Assembly (NCBI GenBank): GCA_905181785.1
Contig: CAJIZC010000009.1
Coordinates: forward strand, 1 to 64,000
Direction: 5' to 3'
Origin: an uncultured Candidatus Poseidoniales archaeon
GTDB taxonomy: Archaea; Thermoplasmatota; Poseidoniia; Poseidoniales; Poseidoniaceae
DNA: 64,000 nt
Part shown: positions 1 through 10,490 of the stretch, in pieces
How positions within the stretch are numbered: position 1 is the stretch's first letter
Layout: each line of letters starts with the position of its first letter
Notes under the pieces: generated by a model
Told to the model about the DNA's origin: nothing
Databases searched by the model: none
What the model saw: the letters and a program-made list of their open reading frames with translations, nothing else
Made by a program: the position numbers and the translations under genes

Positions 1-6
1 CGGGCA

Positions 7-3000
7 ATGAGCGAGGAGAATTCAGCAATCACAATCGAAGTGCAGCCCCTTAGTGCGCACTTCCCTGGGTGGTTGCAAGAGGCCTTTGTTGAACGTAAAG
101 CGGATGAACTCCTCATCGTGTACCCAAACGAACCTTCTCGCAGCCAAGCGTTAAATTTCCTCGCAGGTCTTGGTTTATCAGTTGACACAACTCACCATTT
201 GACCCTCGGCCGCCTTGTTGACTTGTTCCATCTGGATCTCAAGTTGCCAAGAAAACTGCAAGACGGTCCCGCACTGTTTAACGTCGTTCACGAAATGACA
301 AAACAGGCGGCCGAAAAGGGCGACTTGCCGCTGTTATTTGCCCCGACAAAGCAGAACCGAGTGTGGAGGCCAAACAACACAGAACGCCTTCTTGCCCTTC
401 ATAGAGAATTGATGAACCTCGATGCCCCTTGGAACTGGGATGAAGACCCTGGCGCCCGAGAATTCAATCAGATCCTGCGCAGCGTTGGCTCCCGGTTGGA
501 AGGCACTTACCCCACTCTTGTGCCAAAAACGGTGACAACCGCCCTCGAAACATCACCCACCCCCTTTACACTCAACGACGTCAATGGGATCATCCTGCTT
601 GATGCAGCACCGGACTACACCGAATCCGAAATCAGTTTTCTCCGAGCAGTCTCCCTTCACAAACCACTTCATCACCTCTGCAACCCCGGCTCCTTCCGCC
701 TTGGGTATCACGGGGCATACATCGAGGATGTCCCGTATGTCGATCAAGCGACCCTCCCTGATTGGGTACCGCACCATACCGTCATTTCCCCTGCCCTTGC
801 CACCAAGATCGATCAAAAGGCGACCCCATCAATCCACAGGGTCCAACTCCACCAGCGAGCCCATGCCCTCGACGGGGCCGTCGACCTAATTCGCCACTTC
901 AAATCTACAGATGGTGGCACAGTTTTGGTGATCGACGGTCAAGCAAGCGCTGCTATGGATTCATGGCGGGCGCGTTGCTTGGAACTGGGGCTCCATATTG
1001 GAAGGGGCACAGAACCTTTGAATGCCGTACCGGGCATCAACCATCTGCTCCGCATCCTCCGTTTAGGAATCGGTTCCGAGGCATGGTCAATGACCCATTT
1101 ACGAGGCTTAATTTCGCACCAAACTCTGCCTCTAATCAACGGCGCAGTTCCTGAATCCGAACACCCCACAAAAGAGGACTGGGCGCCCAGGCCGCATGTG
1201 GAGGTTCTGGAAGGCATGGCTCGAAGTTTCCACGTGCGCGGTGGACCGGGGGCTCTCACTCGATGGATACGAACCCTTGCGAACGCCGAACCTCAACTTG
1301 GTCGCGACTCAGAAGCATCAAGGCGGGCGCTGGAAGAAACCCAGTGGTGGCTGTCCAGCGTCGCTCGATGCTGGGCGCCGTTCATCGAGGGCGATGATCA
1401 AGCGGTTCTCAAAGAGCGCTTGGTTGGCTGCAGCAGCGGTGAAACGCTCCAGCTCCCACCGGTCATTGAGACCGGAGAAGCATCGCTCAATCACTTCCTA
1501 TCTTGCTTGAACTGGAATGCATTAAGCCAGCGAAATGGAGCCTACGATCGGACATTACCGGCGTTGCAGCTGATGTTAGCAAGCCACCTCACAGCGAAAC
1601 AACTTCTACAGAAGGCTTCATTGAAACCTCCCACAACAGGTCCGGATTTTGTGGAATACCTCGAGCGAATTGTTTCAGACACCAAATTGCCGAGTGAACG
1701 AGCCTCAAGCCATGATGTGCGGATCCTCACGCCAGAAGAAGCGCATGGAACAACAGCCGACCTTGTGTTGTTGGTGGGCATGGATGTTGATTCTTGGTCG
1801 ATGAAACTTCCAAAAGTGCCGTGGCTTGATGCTCCAACGAAACTCAAATTGGGTATGCTTCATACTGATTCAGTGGTGCGAAAAGGTCGTCATCACCTGA
1901 ACCATCTTATGCATGCTGGATCCGCTGTGGTTGTTTTTGACAGCACGCTGGAAGAAGGCGGAGGTCCAGCAGCACCTCTTGCAGAATGGTTAGCCGAAGC
2001 GAAGCGCTCTGGGACCTCACTCATGCATCAAGGGGCTCCCGAATTTCTACCAGAACACGCGGTTGTCGGAGTGGATCCTCGGCGCGCATGGCAATATGAC
2101 AGTTCAGAACAAGATCGTCATTGGCTCACTCCACGGCCGTTTACGATGCATGTTGTAGAAGGCACAGTGAGCGGGGTGCGCTCGGGCCACAGAGGGCGAG
2201 ACGAGCGCCAACGAACAGGCCTTAATCTGCGCACCAATCATGCGGTAACGAGTGAAGTAAACGCCATTCATGGCTTGGCAATGGCCTTTGAAACTCGAAT
2301 TCTCAACGACCGATTGCAACGGCAACCTTCCTTTACAGATCTTGAGAATGGAGAATATTTCCCCTGGGCGTCACGAGCACACCTCGTTTCAACGGACGCC
2401 TTGTCGTTGGACCCAACGGAAAATCAAGCCGGAATCGGCACACGTTCTCAATCCGAATGGCCCCACCTCGGGCTGCGGAAAAACGGCAACAGCAACGGGG
2501 TTTCAATCGACCCACGCCCCCTTCCTCCAACAAACTTGACAGCAGGTGTCCTGCCTGATGTTCTTGGAGTTCAATCACCCGGCGTGCACCGAGAGGTTTG
2601 GTCGGCAAGCCGACTCCAACCGTGGTTGACCTGCCCGCGCCAAGCTTGGGTCACCGGTCATTTACGAGCCGAAGGAGATGAAAATGAAACGGAAGACATC
2701 GATCACCGGACGCGTGGCCAGATTATCCACGATGCAGAGGCCGCACTTTTGGGCGCTCATGGTGTCCCGATTGGAGGAATGGCACACCGACCGACAGGCC
2801 CACTCCACCTCGGCTCGAATCCAACCCCTGCTCAAGGTTGGGACGTGATATTGACGCACCTCGAACAACATGTTCCATGGCTCGTTCGCAACGATGCGAT
2901 TGCCACTCATCGGTGCCGGGACCTCCTCGGCGTCAACCCAGAATTGTGGCGCGCCCACCTTGAAGGGGAACAACTGCTTGTTCCAGCAGGTCGACTTTGG

Positions 3001-3741
3001 CGGCTTGTTTTGGCAGACTATCGGCTTGAGCATGCAAGCCCCTTGGCTTGTGAATGGCCCGTGGCGGAAGCAAATGGCACATCGATCGAGATCGATGCCT
3101 CAAACGACCGAGGTCAACCAGCCCCGTTCCGAATTCGAGGCAACATCGACCGGGTTGATGAAGTGATATTGAGTGAAGAAATGAATCAAAAAGCCGTTGA
3201 GGCAAATCTTCTCTCTCCCGATCCACTAGGCGAGCCGGTCGATTTACGAGACCCAAAGAGCAGTGGACCAGCGCACCGATGGGTCATCATTCGTGACTTG
3301 AAAACAGTGAACGGGCCGAAACCAGGTGAAGGCGGTGAACGGCACCTCAAAGCCCTGTTCAATGAAGTTCAATTGGGGCTCTATGCAAGAGCTTGGGAAC
3401 TGGCTCACCCAGGGGATCGCGTGGTCGGTGTTGGGGTCATGGAAGTTGGAGAAACATCCACTCATTATGTGGAAATCGATCCAGAAATCGAGCCATACCT
3501 CCAAGGGTTGTCCCTCGGCGAAACAACCACAGTCAGCAGAGACCAATTCCGTTTTGTTGATGATTTGGCTTACGAGAGCAACGGGTTTAGGGCATGGATG
3601 TATCAGCGACTGCAAACGGCTCGCAGGGCCGTAGATACTGCCGAATCGGGCCACATTCACCCGGTGCCCAGTTCTTCGTGTTCTTTTTGTAAGGTCAGAT
3701 CAATTTGTCCTTCATCCATTCTTGGGGGCGAGGCACGATGA
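7..3741 (+). CDS. AddB-like nuclease subunit with Fe-S PD-(D/E)XK domain
   Basis: Probable inactivated-helicase/nuclease subunit of a double-strand-break resection complex, 1,244 aa. The C-terminal nuclease is clear: a cysteine at residue 876 (in LTCPRQAW), then GQIIHDAEAAL, an RGNIDRVD strand, the catalytic IRDLKT motif (D1097, K1099) and a QLGLYARAW helix. The chain ends with C1225-x2-C1228-x5-C1234. One early cysteine plus three late ones is the 4Fe-4S arrangement known from AddB and Cas4. The N-terminal ~850 residues have the length expected of the AddB helicase-like region, but I see no intact Walker A. The next gene starts inside the stop codon (ATGA), so the two are translationally coupled. 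Family assignment is firm for the nuclease domain and inferred for the rest. Confidence 0.8.
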   Translation: MSEENSAITIEVQPLSAHFPGWLQEAFVERKADELLIVYPNEPSRSQALNFLAGLGLSVDTTHHLTLGRLVDLFHLDLKLPRKLQDGPALFNVVHEMTKQAAEKGDLPLLFAPTKQNRVWRPNNTERLLALHRELMNLDAPWNWDEDPGAREFNQILRSVGSRLEGTYPTLVPKTVTTALETSPTPFTLNDVNGIILLDAAPDYTESEISFLRAVSLHKPLHHLCNPGSFRLGYHGAYIEDVPYVDQATLPDWVPHHTVISPALATKIDQKATPSIHRVQLHQRAHALDGAVDLIRHFKSTDGGTVLVIDGQASAAMDSWRARCLELGLHIGRGTEPLNAVPGINHLLRILRLGIGSEAWSMTHLRGLISHQTLPLINGAVPESEHPTKEDWAPRPHVEVLEGMARSFHVRGGPGALTRWIRTLANAEPQLGRDSEASRRALEETQWWLSSVARCWAPFIEGDDQAVLKERLVGCSSGETLQLPPVIETGEASLNHFLSCLNWNALSQRNGAYDRTLPALQLMLASHLTAKQLLQKASLKPPTTGPDFVEYLERIVSDTKLPSERASSHDVRILTPEEAHGTTADLVLLVGMDVDSWSMKLPKVPWLDAPTKLKLGMLHTDSVVRKGRHHLNHLMHAGSAVVVFDSTLEEGGGPAAPLAEWLAEAKRSGTSLMHQGAPEFLPEHAVVGVDPRRAWQYDSSEQDRHWLTPRPFTMHVVEGTVSGVRSGHRGRDERQRTGLNLRTNHAVTSEVNAIHGLAMAFETRILNDRLQRQPSFTDLENGEYFPWASRAHLVSTDALSLDPTENQAGIGTRSQSEWPHLGLRKNGNSNGVSIDPRPLPPTNLTAGVLPDVLGVQSPGVHREVWSASRLQPWLTCPRQAWVTGHLRAEGDENETEDIDHRTRGQIIHDAEAALLGAHGVPIGGMAHRPTGPLHLGSNPTPAQGWDVILTHLEQHVPWLVRNDAIATHRCRDLLGVNPELWRAHLEGEQLLVPAGRLWRLVLADYRLEHASPLACEWPVAEANGTSIEIDASNDRGQPAPFRIRGNIDRVDEVILSEEMNQKAVEANLLSPDPLGEPVDLRDPKSSGPAHRWVIIRDLKTVNGPKPGEGGERHLKALFNEVQLGLYARAWELAHPGDRVVGVGVMEVGETSTHYVEIDPEIEPYLQGLSLGETTTVSRDQFRFVDDLAYESNGFRAWMYQRLQTARRAVDTAESGHIHPVPSSSCSFCKVRSICPSSILGGEAR

Positions 3742-6700
3742 CAAACAACCGCATCCCTTTCAATCGCGATCAACAATTGGGACTCGATATCGACCGACAC
3801 ATTGCCCTCGATGCGGGTGCGGGGACGGGGAAGACAACCGTCATGGCTGAACGCTACGTTCAGCACCTCATCGCCTCGCTTCAACGCTCGACGCTCATGC
3901 TTCCCAACGGCCCGCGGGAGCCGCTCAGTGGACACGGGGCATTGCGTGCGCCTGCACGAGAACGCACTGAACGCAAGGCGTGGCCTGGCTTGCTCCCGAG
4001 TGAAGTTGTTGCGATAACCTTCACCAAAAAAGCAGCCTCCGAACTGAAGGCTCGCATTCGAGCGCGGGTTGCAGCGACCCGAAAGTCACCCATTCTCGGT
4101 GGCGATGATGTAGGGATTTTTGATCCGCGAATAAGTTCAGATGCAGACGTCGAGATGCTTCTTTCCTCGTTGGATGAAGCTCCGATTTCAACCATCGATG
4201 CTTTCCTGTCTCAGTTGCTTTCACCGCACCTTGATCTTGTTGCAGTTCATCCGAGCCGCGAGCAAATTGCGCAAGAGCGAGCGCCGCTTTTGGTCGAGGA
4301 AGCCCTGCATTCAGCATGGAGAATTCGGACGGTTGGCGACGCTCAGGAAGCCGGCGTCATGGGGTACGTAAATTCCTTCATTGAAGCCAGAAATCGCCTG
4401 ACTGTTGCCCTTGGAGGCCAAGAACAGGCCTCAGTTGTTCTCTCGGGTTTGCTGAATAAATCCTTATTCGTTGAAGAATCAAAACGGGCCATTGAAGGGC
4501 ACACACACCGCCTTCATGCACCATTCGACGGCGAGACTCAACTCCCGGAACAATTGTTTTTGGAGATGTTTTTACAACCGATTGCCGAGGATATTGACGC
4601 CTTTGCTTTGGAAATGCACGAGCTGTTGAATGATTACATCGACCTCTATCTTCAACATTCGGTCGGTTATGTGATGCCTGCTGAAGCCCTTGCCAACACC
4701 AATGAGACTCGATTCAACCATCTTCTGCACATGGCCCGCCATGCCTTCGATGCAGATCCTCTTCTTCGAATGCAATGGGTTTGGAACGTCGCGATTGCAG
4801 CCGGAGGGAAAATCAAAACCGACGGCACAGCAACCACCTTCTTCCCGAATGGCGCATTACCGCCAGCCCGGAAGAGCGGCTGGCACCCGGGCTTGCTCCC
4901 AAAATCCAAGGCAAATGGAACAAAAGCGGAAAAAGATGCAATCAACGCTCAAGCGAAAGCCCTCGGAACAAGCATGGCCACCTTGCTCAATTCTCAAACG
5001 GGCCGTTTGGTTTGCCTTATGGGCCGTTGCGCATCTCTCTTCTCCCCAACCATCGAGTCACCTTACCTTCCAGAAGACTGCATCTACAACCTTACTGAAC
5101 TCGAGGTCGATCTCCCAGAATCGTTAGAGGGGGTTGACAAAATTCGCGTGGGCCCTGCTTTGCAATCGAGGGTGCTGTTGGACTTGCTGCGGGTGCATGA
5201 GGCATGCAAGGACATTCTGACACAACTCAAAGCGCATGAAGGCGTGCATGATTTTGCTGACATCCAGAACCTTGCGGCAGACCTGTTGCTGTCCCGCTGC
5301 CCTGACATGGTTCGCTTTGATTATCCCGCACCTGTGGTTGCCGCATTGGACAGCCTTGGCGATGAGCCATGGACTGATCATCACATTTCTCGCGCACTCA
5401 CCCTTGCTGGAGACGATGAAGCGTGTGTGGCGGATCTGCAGCGTAGGTTCCACATCCTTCAGACGTTGAGGCGACAATACAGGGCGTTCATCATCGATGA
5501 ATATCAAGACACGAATCCTGCTCATTTCAGACTCCTCGCCCGGCTATGGGGCCACCGCTCATTGCACCATGGAGAACCCGACCGGCCACTCGGGCCATGG
5601 GACCCAACGGTCTGTATTGTTGGTGATATGAAACAGAGCATCTACCGATTCCGTCAGGCTGAGGTTTCCGTGATGCGAAGGGCAGTAGCGGCGATTATGA
5701 TGGCCAATGAAATCGAGTTAAGTGAGACCCGTTGGCCTGCTGATGTCCGTCGCGAAGGTTACGGAAGAGACCCTCGGCCAATCGGAGCCGGCGGTGAAAC
5801 ATCTGCGTTTATTTCAGCCGATGCGCTTGAACCATACGAAACGACCTCACAGGCGTGGCGGCACGTCAGCCTTGGCGAAGATTTGGACGGCTATGCACCG
5901 GAGTTCTCAGGCAGTGAGCGCCAACGCGCACGAGGGCTTGGATTGATTGATCTCACCAGCAATTACAGAACAAAACCGAACCTTCTTCACACCATGAATG
6001 GGATTTTCCGCGACGTCTTCAATCCGCGTCATCACCTTCTCCCGGGCAACTGGCATGCTTCAGCGCAAGACCTTGTGGCAGGGCGCGATGAAGGGGACGC
6101 GCCTGGCGTCATTGAATGGTTGATGCCTCTAGCAGCCGAAGAATGTGAACGCTCACAAGACCTCCTTGTTCCAGTGGACGCCTTTTCGAATCCAAAATCC
6201 AAAGACGTTCACCTCGAACATGAATTAATTTCCTCCCGCCTTTCCGCGTTGCTTGCTGGCCAACCAACCCGAGTTTGGAGCGCAACGAGTCAGACCTACG
6301 AACCAGTCGATGCACAAGAAGCACCAGTGGATGCCTCGGATGTCATGATTTTGGTCCATTCGAGAACCCATGTACCCGACCTTATCCGACGGTTGCAAGC
6401 CCGAGGAATACCTGTGGTCGCGGACCGACAGGGGAGCCTCCTCGGACGACCAATCGTTCAACCGCTGATGGCAACATTGAATCTGATTGCAAACCCGACT
6501 TCTCGTGCGGGAGCGCTTGGACTTGCCCGCTCCCCAGTGCTCGGATTTAGCGATGCGCATGTTCAAACGATGATGGATCAACCAGTCGAGGTCGATTGGT
6601 GGCATCATCTTCAGGCGCACGCACCAAACCCAACCGTTGCTTCCCTCATTGCTCACTTAGGAGAACTCGTTCGCCAAGGGGCTTTGTACGAAGTTCTCGA

Positions 6701-8726
6701 TGCAGTTCTCGATCACTCCGATTTGCTCGTTGCTTTCCCAGAGGATGCCGACCGACAAAACGCAGAGGCATGGTATGCGTTGGCTGCTTCCATCGGCAAC
6801 GAACTTGGTCATGAGGCTGCAGCCATCCATGAGCGAATGGGTGAACTTCAACGCCTGAAGCACAAGGGCCCACCGGCAACAACCGTACCGGCTGGTGGCG
6901 CTGTTCGCATCATGACGGTTCACAACGCAAAGGGCCTTGAGGCGGATGTTGTGTTCGTCGCTGGGCTGTTCAAGGCAGGCGCTTCGGATACGAGACTCAA
7001 CACCAAAGAAAACGTTCTCGTTACGCCTCAAATTATAGCAGGCCGAATCAATCCCTGGCGTTCCCTAGATCGTCCACAAGATGGTTTGTGGGAATTCACC
7101 CTTCAACTCGACAAGGCACAGACACAGGCAGAACGGCGTCGTTCGTTCTACGTCGCACTGACCCGCGCCCGCAATCGCTTGATCCTTGTCGGGTCCCATA
7201 CCAACAAGGCCTCAGTGAACGTAACGGGGCACCTCGAAGTCAGCACAACGGCCTCAAAAAGCACAATGGGTGGCATGTGGCTCGAAGGGCTACGAAGCTT
7301 GTCTCATGAGGCGGGTGCAGAGGAATCGCCTTGGTTGCTGGCGAAGGATTTGGACAGCGCCGAACTCGCTCCTTACGACAAGAGAACCCTCTCTGTGGAC
7401 CCCTTTGCTCTGCTTAATGATGCGCAATTAGGAGAACATTCTGTCGCTTCGCTTCGACTCTACCACCACCCAGATTGCTTTGCCCCTACGGTCACAGTCA
7501 CACCACTGCAAGAGTGGCAAACCATAGAACAGAGAATTACAGATCTTGTGGTTCAACCAGCGGAGGAACAACCACTCCTTCGCGTCAAAGAAACGGTCCG
7601 CATGACCGCCCACGGTTTGGACACCAGCAAGAATTGCAGGCGCCGGCACTGGCTTTCAGAAGTCAAAGGATGGGTGCCTGAACAACTCAATTTGATTGGC
7701 CTTACAACGGAAGGTGCCGCATCAACAGGTCAGTTCGCACCGGCCACGGTGTTCGGAACCATGATGCATCGATTGGTCGAACTCGGATTGGCAAACCCGT
7801 CAAAAGCCGCTCAACCACACGCAGTCCCTCTTCCCAAGGCTTGGCAGTTTGATGGAGAGGATGGATTGGACAATGAGGGCATCATCGATGTTGTGCTTGG
7901 CGAAGAAGGCTATGGGGGAGATGGCTCCGATGCGGACAACCTTGTGGGGCAAAGGACAGGAAAGCGGATGGCCCATCTCGGCACGTTGGTTCGTCAGGGT
8001 TTACTTGGCCGATGGGCCGATGGAGAAACCCACCGCGGGTTCACCGTCGAGGGCCTTCGTACAGAACTGCCGTTTTATCATCGCCATGAAGTGCCTGTGG
8101 ATGGGCTTGACCGCTCTCGGTTTGGGGCGTCTGGTCCAACCCCGAACGCTTCCATCGAGGGCCTGACGTTGGTGTTTGATGGACGGGCAGATCTCGTGAT
8201 TGCGCTGCGCGACCAAAGCGGTCAGGGCTTTTTGCAAGTTGTGGATTTGAAAACAAGAGACTGCCGCGACGGTTTCAATCCAAACAACCCTTCCGCAGGA
8301 ACGCCACTCCAACGGTATGTGGGTGATGTGCTGAACCCAATGGCGTCTACTGAAGCTGAACGGGACATGCTGCATGAACATCGCCTGCAACTCACCTTGT
8401 ATTCGCTCGCTCTTGAAGCGATTGAACAACGCAAGCCCCTCAAAGATCGGCGAACCCTTCTCCCACCCGCCTTGCTTGTGGGGGCCTCTGGGCGTTTGAT
8501 TCAATTGTCAGGTGAAGCTTTCGAACAAGCCCGAACCGATCTCGCCGAACAACTCGAATGGATTGGGCACCTTGCGGCGATTCCAACCTCCATCGAGGAA
8601 CCGCAACGCTTGGAAGAAGAAGCTTCAGAACCCTGTCAAACTTGCCCGTTTTTCACAGGCGCAATACGGTTGTGTGGTCCAGTGGGCCAGCCACTTGGCC
8701 TCCAAGTTCCAGATGTTGATGTTTAG
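3738..8726 (+). CDS. AddA/RecB-like UvrD-family helicase-nuclease
   Basis: Superfamily 1A helicase with a C-terminal nuclease, 1,662 aa; likely motor subunit of the complex formed with the preceding gene. In order: Walker A GAGTGKTT near residue 28; motif Ia (AITFTKKAASELKARI); motif II DEYQD near 587; motif III (VGDMKQSIYRFR); motif IV (SNYRTKPN); motif V (MTVHNAKGLEADVV); motif VI (FYVALTRARNRL). The C-terminal part has GTMMHRLVE, FDGRADLV and the catalytic VVDLKTRD near 1500, followed by HRLQLTLYSLAL. A cysteine near 1300 (SKNCRRRHW) and a late CQTC...C suggest that this subunit also carries an Fe-S cluster, unlike classical AddA. ATG at 3738 is chosen because it overlaps the upstream stop; an ATG at 3705 would lie inside the upstream gene. 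Confidence 0.85.
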   Translation: MTNNRIPFNRDQQLGLDIDRHIALDAGAGTGKTTVMAERYVQHLIASLQRSTLMLPNGPREPLSGHGALRAPARERTERKAWPGLLPSEVVAITFTKKAASELKARIRARVAATRKSPILGGDDVGIFDPRISSDADVEMLLSSLDEAPISTIDAFLSQLLSPHLDLVAVHPSREQIAQERAPLLVEEALHSAWRIRTVGDAQEAGVMGYVNSFIEARNRLTVALGGQEQASVVLSGLLNKSLFVEESKRAIEGHTHRLHAPFDGETQLPEQLFLEMFLQPIAEDIDAFALEMHELLNDYIDLYLQHSVGYVMPAEALANTNETRFNHLLHMARHAFDADPLLRMQWVWNVAIAAGGKIKTDGTATTFFPNGALPPARKSGWHPGLLPKSKANGTKAEKDAINAQAKALGTSMATLLNSQTGRLVCLMGRCASLFSPTIESPYLPEDCIYNLTELEVDLPESLEGVDKIRVGPALQSRVLLDLLRVHEACKDILTQLKAHEGVHDFADIQNLAADLLLSRCPDMVRFDYPAPVVAALDSLGDEPWTDHHISRALTLAGDDEACVADLQRRFHILQTLRRQYRAFIIDEYQDTNPAHFRLLARLWGHRSLHHGEPDRPLGPWDPTVCIVGDMKQSIYRFRQAEVSVMRRAVAAIMMANEIELSETRWPADVRREGYGRDPRPIGAGGETSAFISADALEPYETTSQAWRHVSLGEDLDGYAPEFSGSERQRARGLGLIDLTSNYRTKPNLLHTMNGIFRDVFNPRHHLLPGNWHASAQDLVAGRDEGDAPGVIEWLMPLAAEECERSQDLLVPVDAFSNPKSKDVHLEHELISSRLSALLAGQPTRVWSATSQTYEPVDAQEAPVDASDVMILVHSRTHVPDLIRRLQARGIPVVADRQGSLLGRPIVQPLMATLNLIANPTSRAGALGLARSPVLGFSDAHVQTMMDQPVEVDWWHHLQAHAPNPTVASLIAHLGELVRQGALYEVLDAVLDHSDLLVAFPEDADRQNAEAWYALAASIGNELGHEAAAIHERMGELQRLKHKGPPATTVPAGGAVRIMTVHNAKGLEADVVFVAGLFKAGASDTRLNTKENVLVTPQIIAGRINPWRSLDRPQDGLWEFTLQLDKAQTQAERRRSFYVALTRARNRLILVGSHTNKASVNVTGHLEVSTTASKSTMGGMWLEGLRSLSHEAGAEESPWLLAKDLDSAELAPYDKRTLSVDPFALLNDAQLGEHSVASLRLYHHPDCFAPTVTVTPLQEWQTIEQRITDLVVQPAEEQPLLRVKETVRMTAHGLDTSKNCRRRHWLSEVKGWVPEQLNLIGLTTEGAASTGQFAPATVFGTMMHRLVELGLANPSKAAQPHAVPLPKAWQFDGEDGLDNEGIIDVVLGEEGYGGDGSDADNLVGQRTGKRMAHLGTLVRQGLLGRWADGETHRGFTVEGLRTELPFYHRHEVPVDGLDRSRFGASGPTPNASIEGLTLVFDGRADLVIALRDQSGQGFLQVVDLKTRDCRDGFNPNNPSAGTPLQRYVGDVLNPMASTEAERDMLHEHRLQLTLYSLALEAIEQRKPLKDRRTLLPPALLVGASGRLIQLSGEAFEQARTDLAEQLEWIGHLAAIPTSIEEPQRLEEEASEPCQTCPFFTGAIRLCGPVGQPLGLQVPDVDV

Positions 8727-9346
8727 CGACTTTGCTTTCGCCCAATCATCACGAGCGTGCCAACAAAGTCCCCGCTTGCCGCGGCTCGGTGCATTTCGAC
8801 TTCCACAAATCCCGCGTCAACCATCGCTTGCTTCCACTGCGCTTCGCTGAGCAAACTCATGTGGACGTTGAGCGCTGCAGGCCACCCGTGGCTGTCTTCG
8901 TTTTCGAGGTAATGATCGACGCCTGCCACCAGAACGCCTCCTTCATTCAACCACTCATCGTGGAGCGACTGGACCATTGAAACCGGGTCGTGGAGGTAAT
9001 ACAAGAACTCCATTGAATGAATTAAATCAAAGCGTTCTGAAGGTTTCCATTGTGGTAATTTGGCCATGTGAAACTCCCCATCGCCGAGTGCTTTGGCTTT
9101 TCGAATCATTGCTTCAGAACCGTCAACGCCAACTGCGTGGGTGCACCCTTCAATCGCTTCAAGCGCCCTGCAGACCCAACCGTTACCGCATCCAACATCA
9201 ATGGCAGAAAAGGGTGAAGAGGTTTTGGCTAAAGCCATGTCAAGCATCTCGCTAACAGAGGCGGCGTGACCCTTTTCCATGCCCAAGTCTTTGTTTTTAT
9301 CCGCCCATTCAGAGAACACATCGGTTGCAGGTCGTACGGCCATCAT
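8723..9346 (-). CDS. Class I SAM-dependent methyltransferase
   Basis: Small soluble methyltransferase of the Methyltransf_11/25 type, about 207 aa. Motif I is visible as AIDVGCGNGWVCRAL, followed by an acidic residue at the end of strand 2 (VGVDGSEAM), DLIHSMEFLYYL as the motif IV region, and GGVLVAGVDHY. No substrate can be named. It converges on the addA-like gene with a 4-base overlap of stop codons. Start sites at 9346 or 9343 are preferred because a longer version, reaching 9433, would overlap the divergent iminopeptidase gene and add a non-conserved, cysteine-rich leader. Confidence 0.75.
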   Translation of the reverse strand: MMAVRPATDVFSEWADKNKDLGMEKGHAASVSEMLDMALAKTSSPFSAIDVGCGNGWVCRALEAIEGCTHAVGVDGSEAMIRKAKALGDGEFHMAKLPQWKPSERFDLIHSMEFLYYLHDPVSMVQSLHDEWLNEGGVLVAGVDHYLENEDSHGWPAALNVHMSLLSEAQWKQAMVDAGFVEVEMHRAAASGDFVGTLVMIGRKQSR

Positions 9347-9422
9347 CTTGCCCTTGCTCGGCGTTCTTTCAACATGTCCCTCGTACGAAAGGCACATGCA
9401 TGGGCGTTTCTTGGCCGAAGCC

Positions 9423-10382
9423 ATGCTGGACACAACAACAACACTGGATGACGTGCTCTTTCCTTCGATTGAAACCTATGATTCAGGCACGCTGCAAGTG
9501 ACTGACCTCCATACAATCGCATGGGAGAAATCAGGAAACCCAGAAGGTGTCCCCGTCGTTGTGATTCATGGCGGACCTGGCGGTGGTGGCCAACCCGCTT
9601 ACCGTCAATACTTTGATCCTAGCAAATTCAACATCATCCAATTCGACCAACGAGGCTGTGGAAAATCAACACCTCATGCCGAACTGAGGGACAACACAAC
9701 GCAAGCCATGGTGGCTGACATCGAAGCACTCCGGGTTTCCTTCGGCATCGAAACATGGCATGTGTTTGGAGGCTCTTGGGGCTCAACGCTTTCATTGATT
9801 TACGCGCAGACCTATCCAGACCGCGTCATCAGTTTGGTGTTACGAGGCATCTTCATGTGCAGAAAAAGCGAATTGCATTGGTTCTATCAAGACGGAGCAA
9901 GCCACATCTTCCCTGATGCGTTTGAACCCTACCGAGAACACATTCCAAAGGCTGAACAAGCCAACTTGATCAAAGCCTATTACGCCCGTTTAACAAGCGA
10001 AGACGGTGATGTGCGTCGCGCCGCAGCAAAGCAATGGACGCGCTGGGAGATGGCTACAAGCAGGCTTTTCCCTGACCCCTCGTACCTCGAAAAAGCTGAA
10101 GATTTAGATTTCGCAGTGGCGTTCGCTCGGATTGAGTGCCATTACTTCATCAACGCTATTTTTGTTGAAGAAGCCCACATTCTCAACCATGCTTCAATTA
10201 TCAACCACATACCAACGGTGATCGTCCAGGGTCGTTACGATGTTGTGTGCCCTGCACGAAGCGCATGGGAGTTGCACAAGGCGCTCCCAAACAGCAGTTT
10301 GGTGATGGTTGCCGATGCGGGACATTCGATGGGGGAAGTCAGCATTGCTCGAGAACTGGTCAAGGCTACAAACGCGCTCTGA
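9423..10382 (+). CDS. pip: Proline iminopeptidase (S33 alpha/beta hydrolase)
   Basis: Cytoplasmic exopeptidase that releases N-terminal proline from peptides, 319 aa, the usual length for the family. The oxyanion-hole motif HGGPGGGG is at 49-56, the DQRGCGKS loop at 75-82 and the nucleophile elbow GGSWGS with Ser118. The acid and histidine are in GRYDVVCP and DAGHSMGE near the C-terminus. The ATG at 9423 gives the normal family N-terminus (LFPSIETYDSG); upstream in-frame codons overlap the divergent methyltransferase. It fits the peptide-degrading lifestyle suggested by the M24 peptidase at 60.5 kb. Confidence 0.9.
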   Translation: MLDTTTTLDDVLFPSIETYDSGTLQVTDLHTIAWEKSGNPEGVPVVVIHGGPGGGGQPAYRQYFDPSKFNIIQFDQRGCGKSTPHAELRDNTTQAMVADIEALRVSFGIETWHVFGGSWGSTLSLIYAQTYPDRVISLVLRGIFMCRKSELHWFYQDGASHIFPDAFEPYREHIPKAEQANLIKAYYARLTSEDGDVRRAAAKQWTRWEMATSRLFPDPSYLEKAEDLDFAVAFARIECHYFINAIFVEEAHILNHASIINHIPTVIVQGRYDVVCPARSAWELHKALPNSSLVMVADAGHSMGEVSIARELVKATNAL

Positions 10383-10465
10383 GCGGGAACGAACCCGCAA
10401 TTTCACGCCCTTTTGCAGGCTCGGTGAGGCGTCGGCTTGATAGGGTGGAGTTAAGTGGACTCGCA

Positions 10466-10490
10466 TGGAGGCTTACCTCCCGGTGATACC
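10466..10490 (+). promoter_or_regulatory. GGAGG/CCTCC hairpin and GGTGAT ribosome-binding site
   Basis: A perfect 5-bp inverted repeat (GGAGG, loop CTTA, CCTCC) at 10467-10480 is followed by GGTGAT at 10482-10487, three bases before the ATG at 10491. GGTGAT matches the archaeal anti-Shine-Dalgarno region. The hairpin could shape access to the ribosome-binding site; that role is only an inference. Confidence 0.3.

Noticed and set aside
9279-9422. Longer N-terminus for the iminopeptidase
   Set aside because: The extra 48 residues overlap the divergent methyltransferase and do not match the family start.
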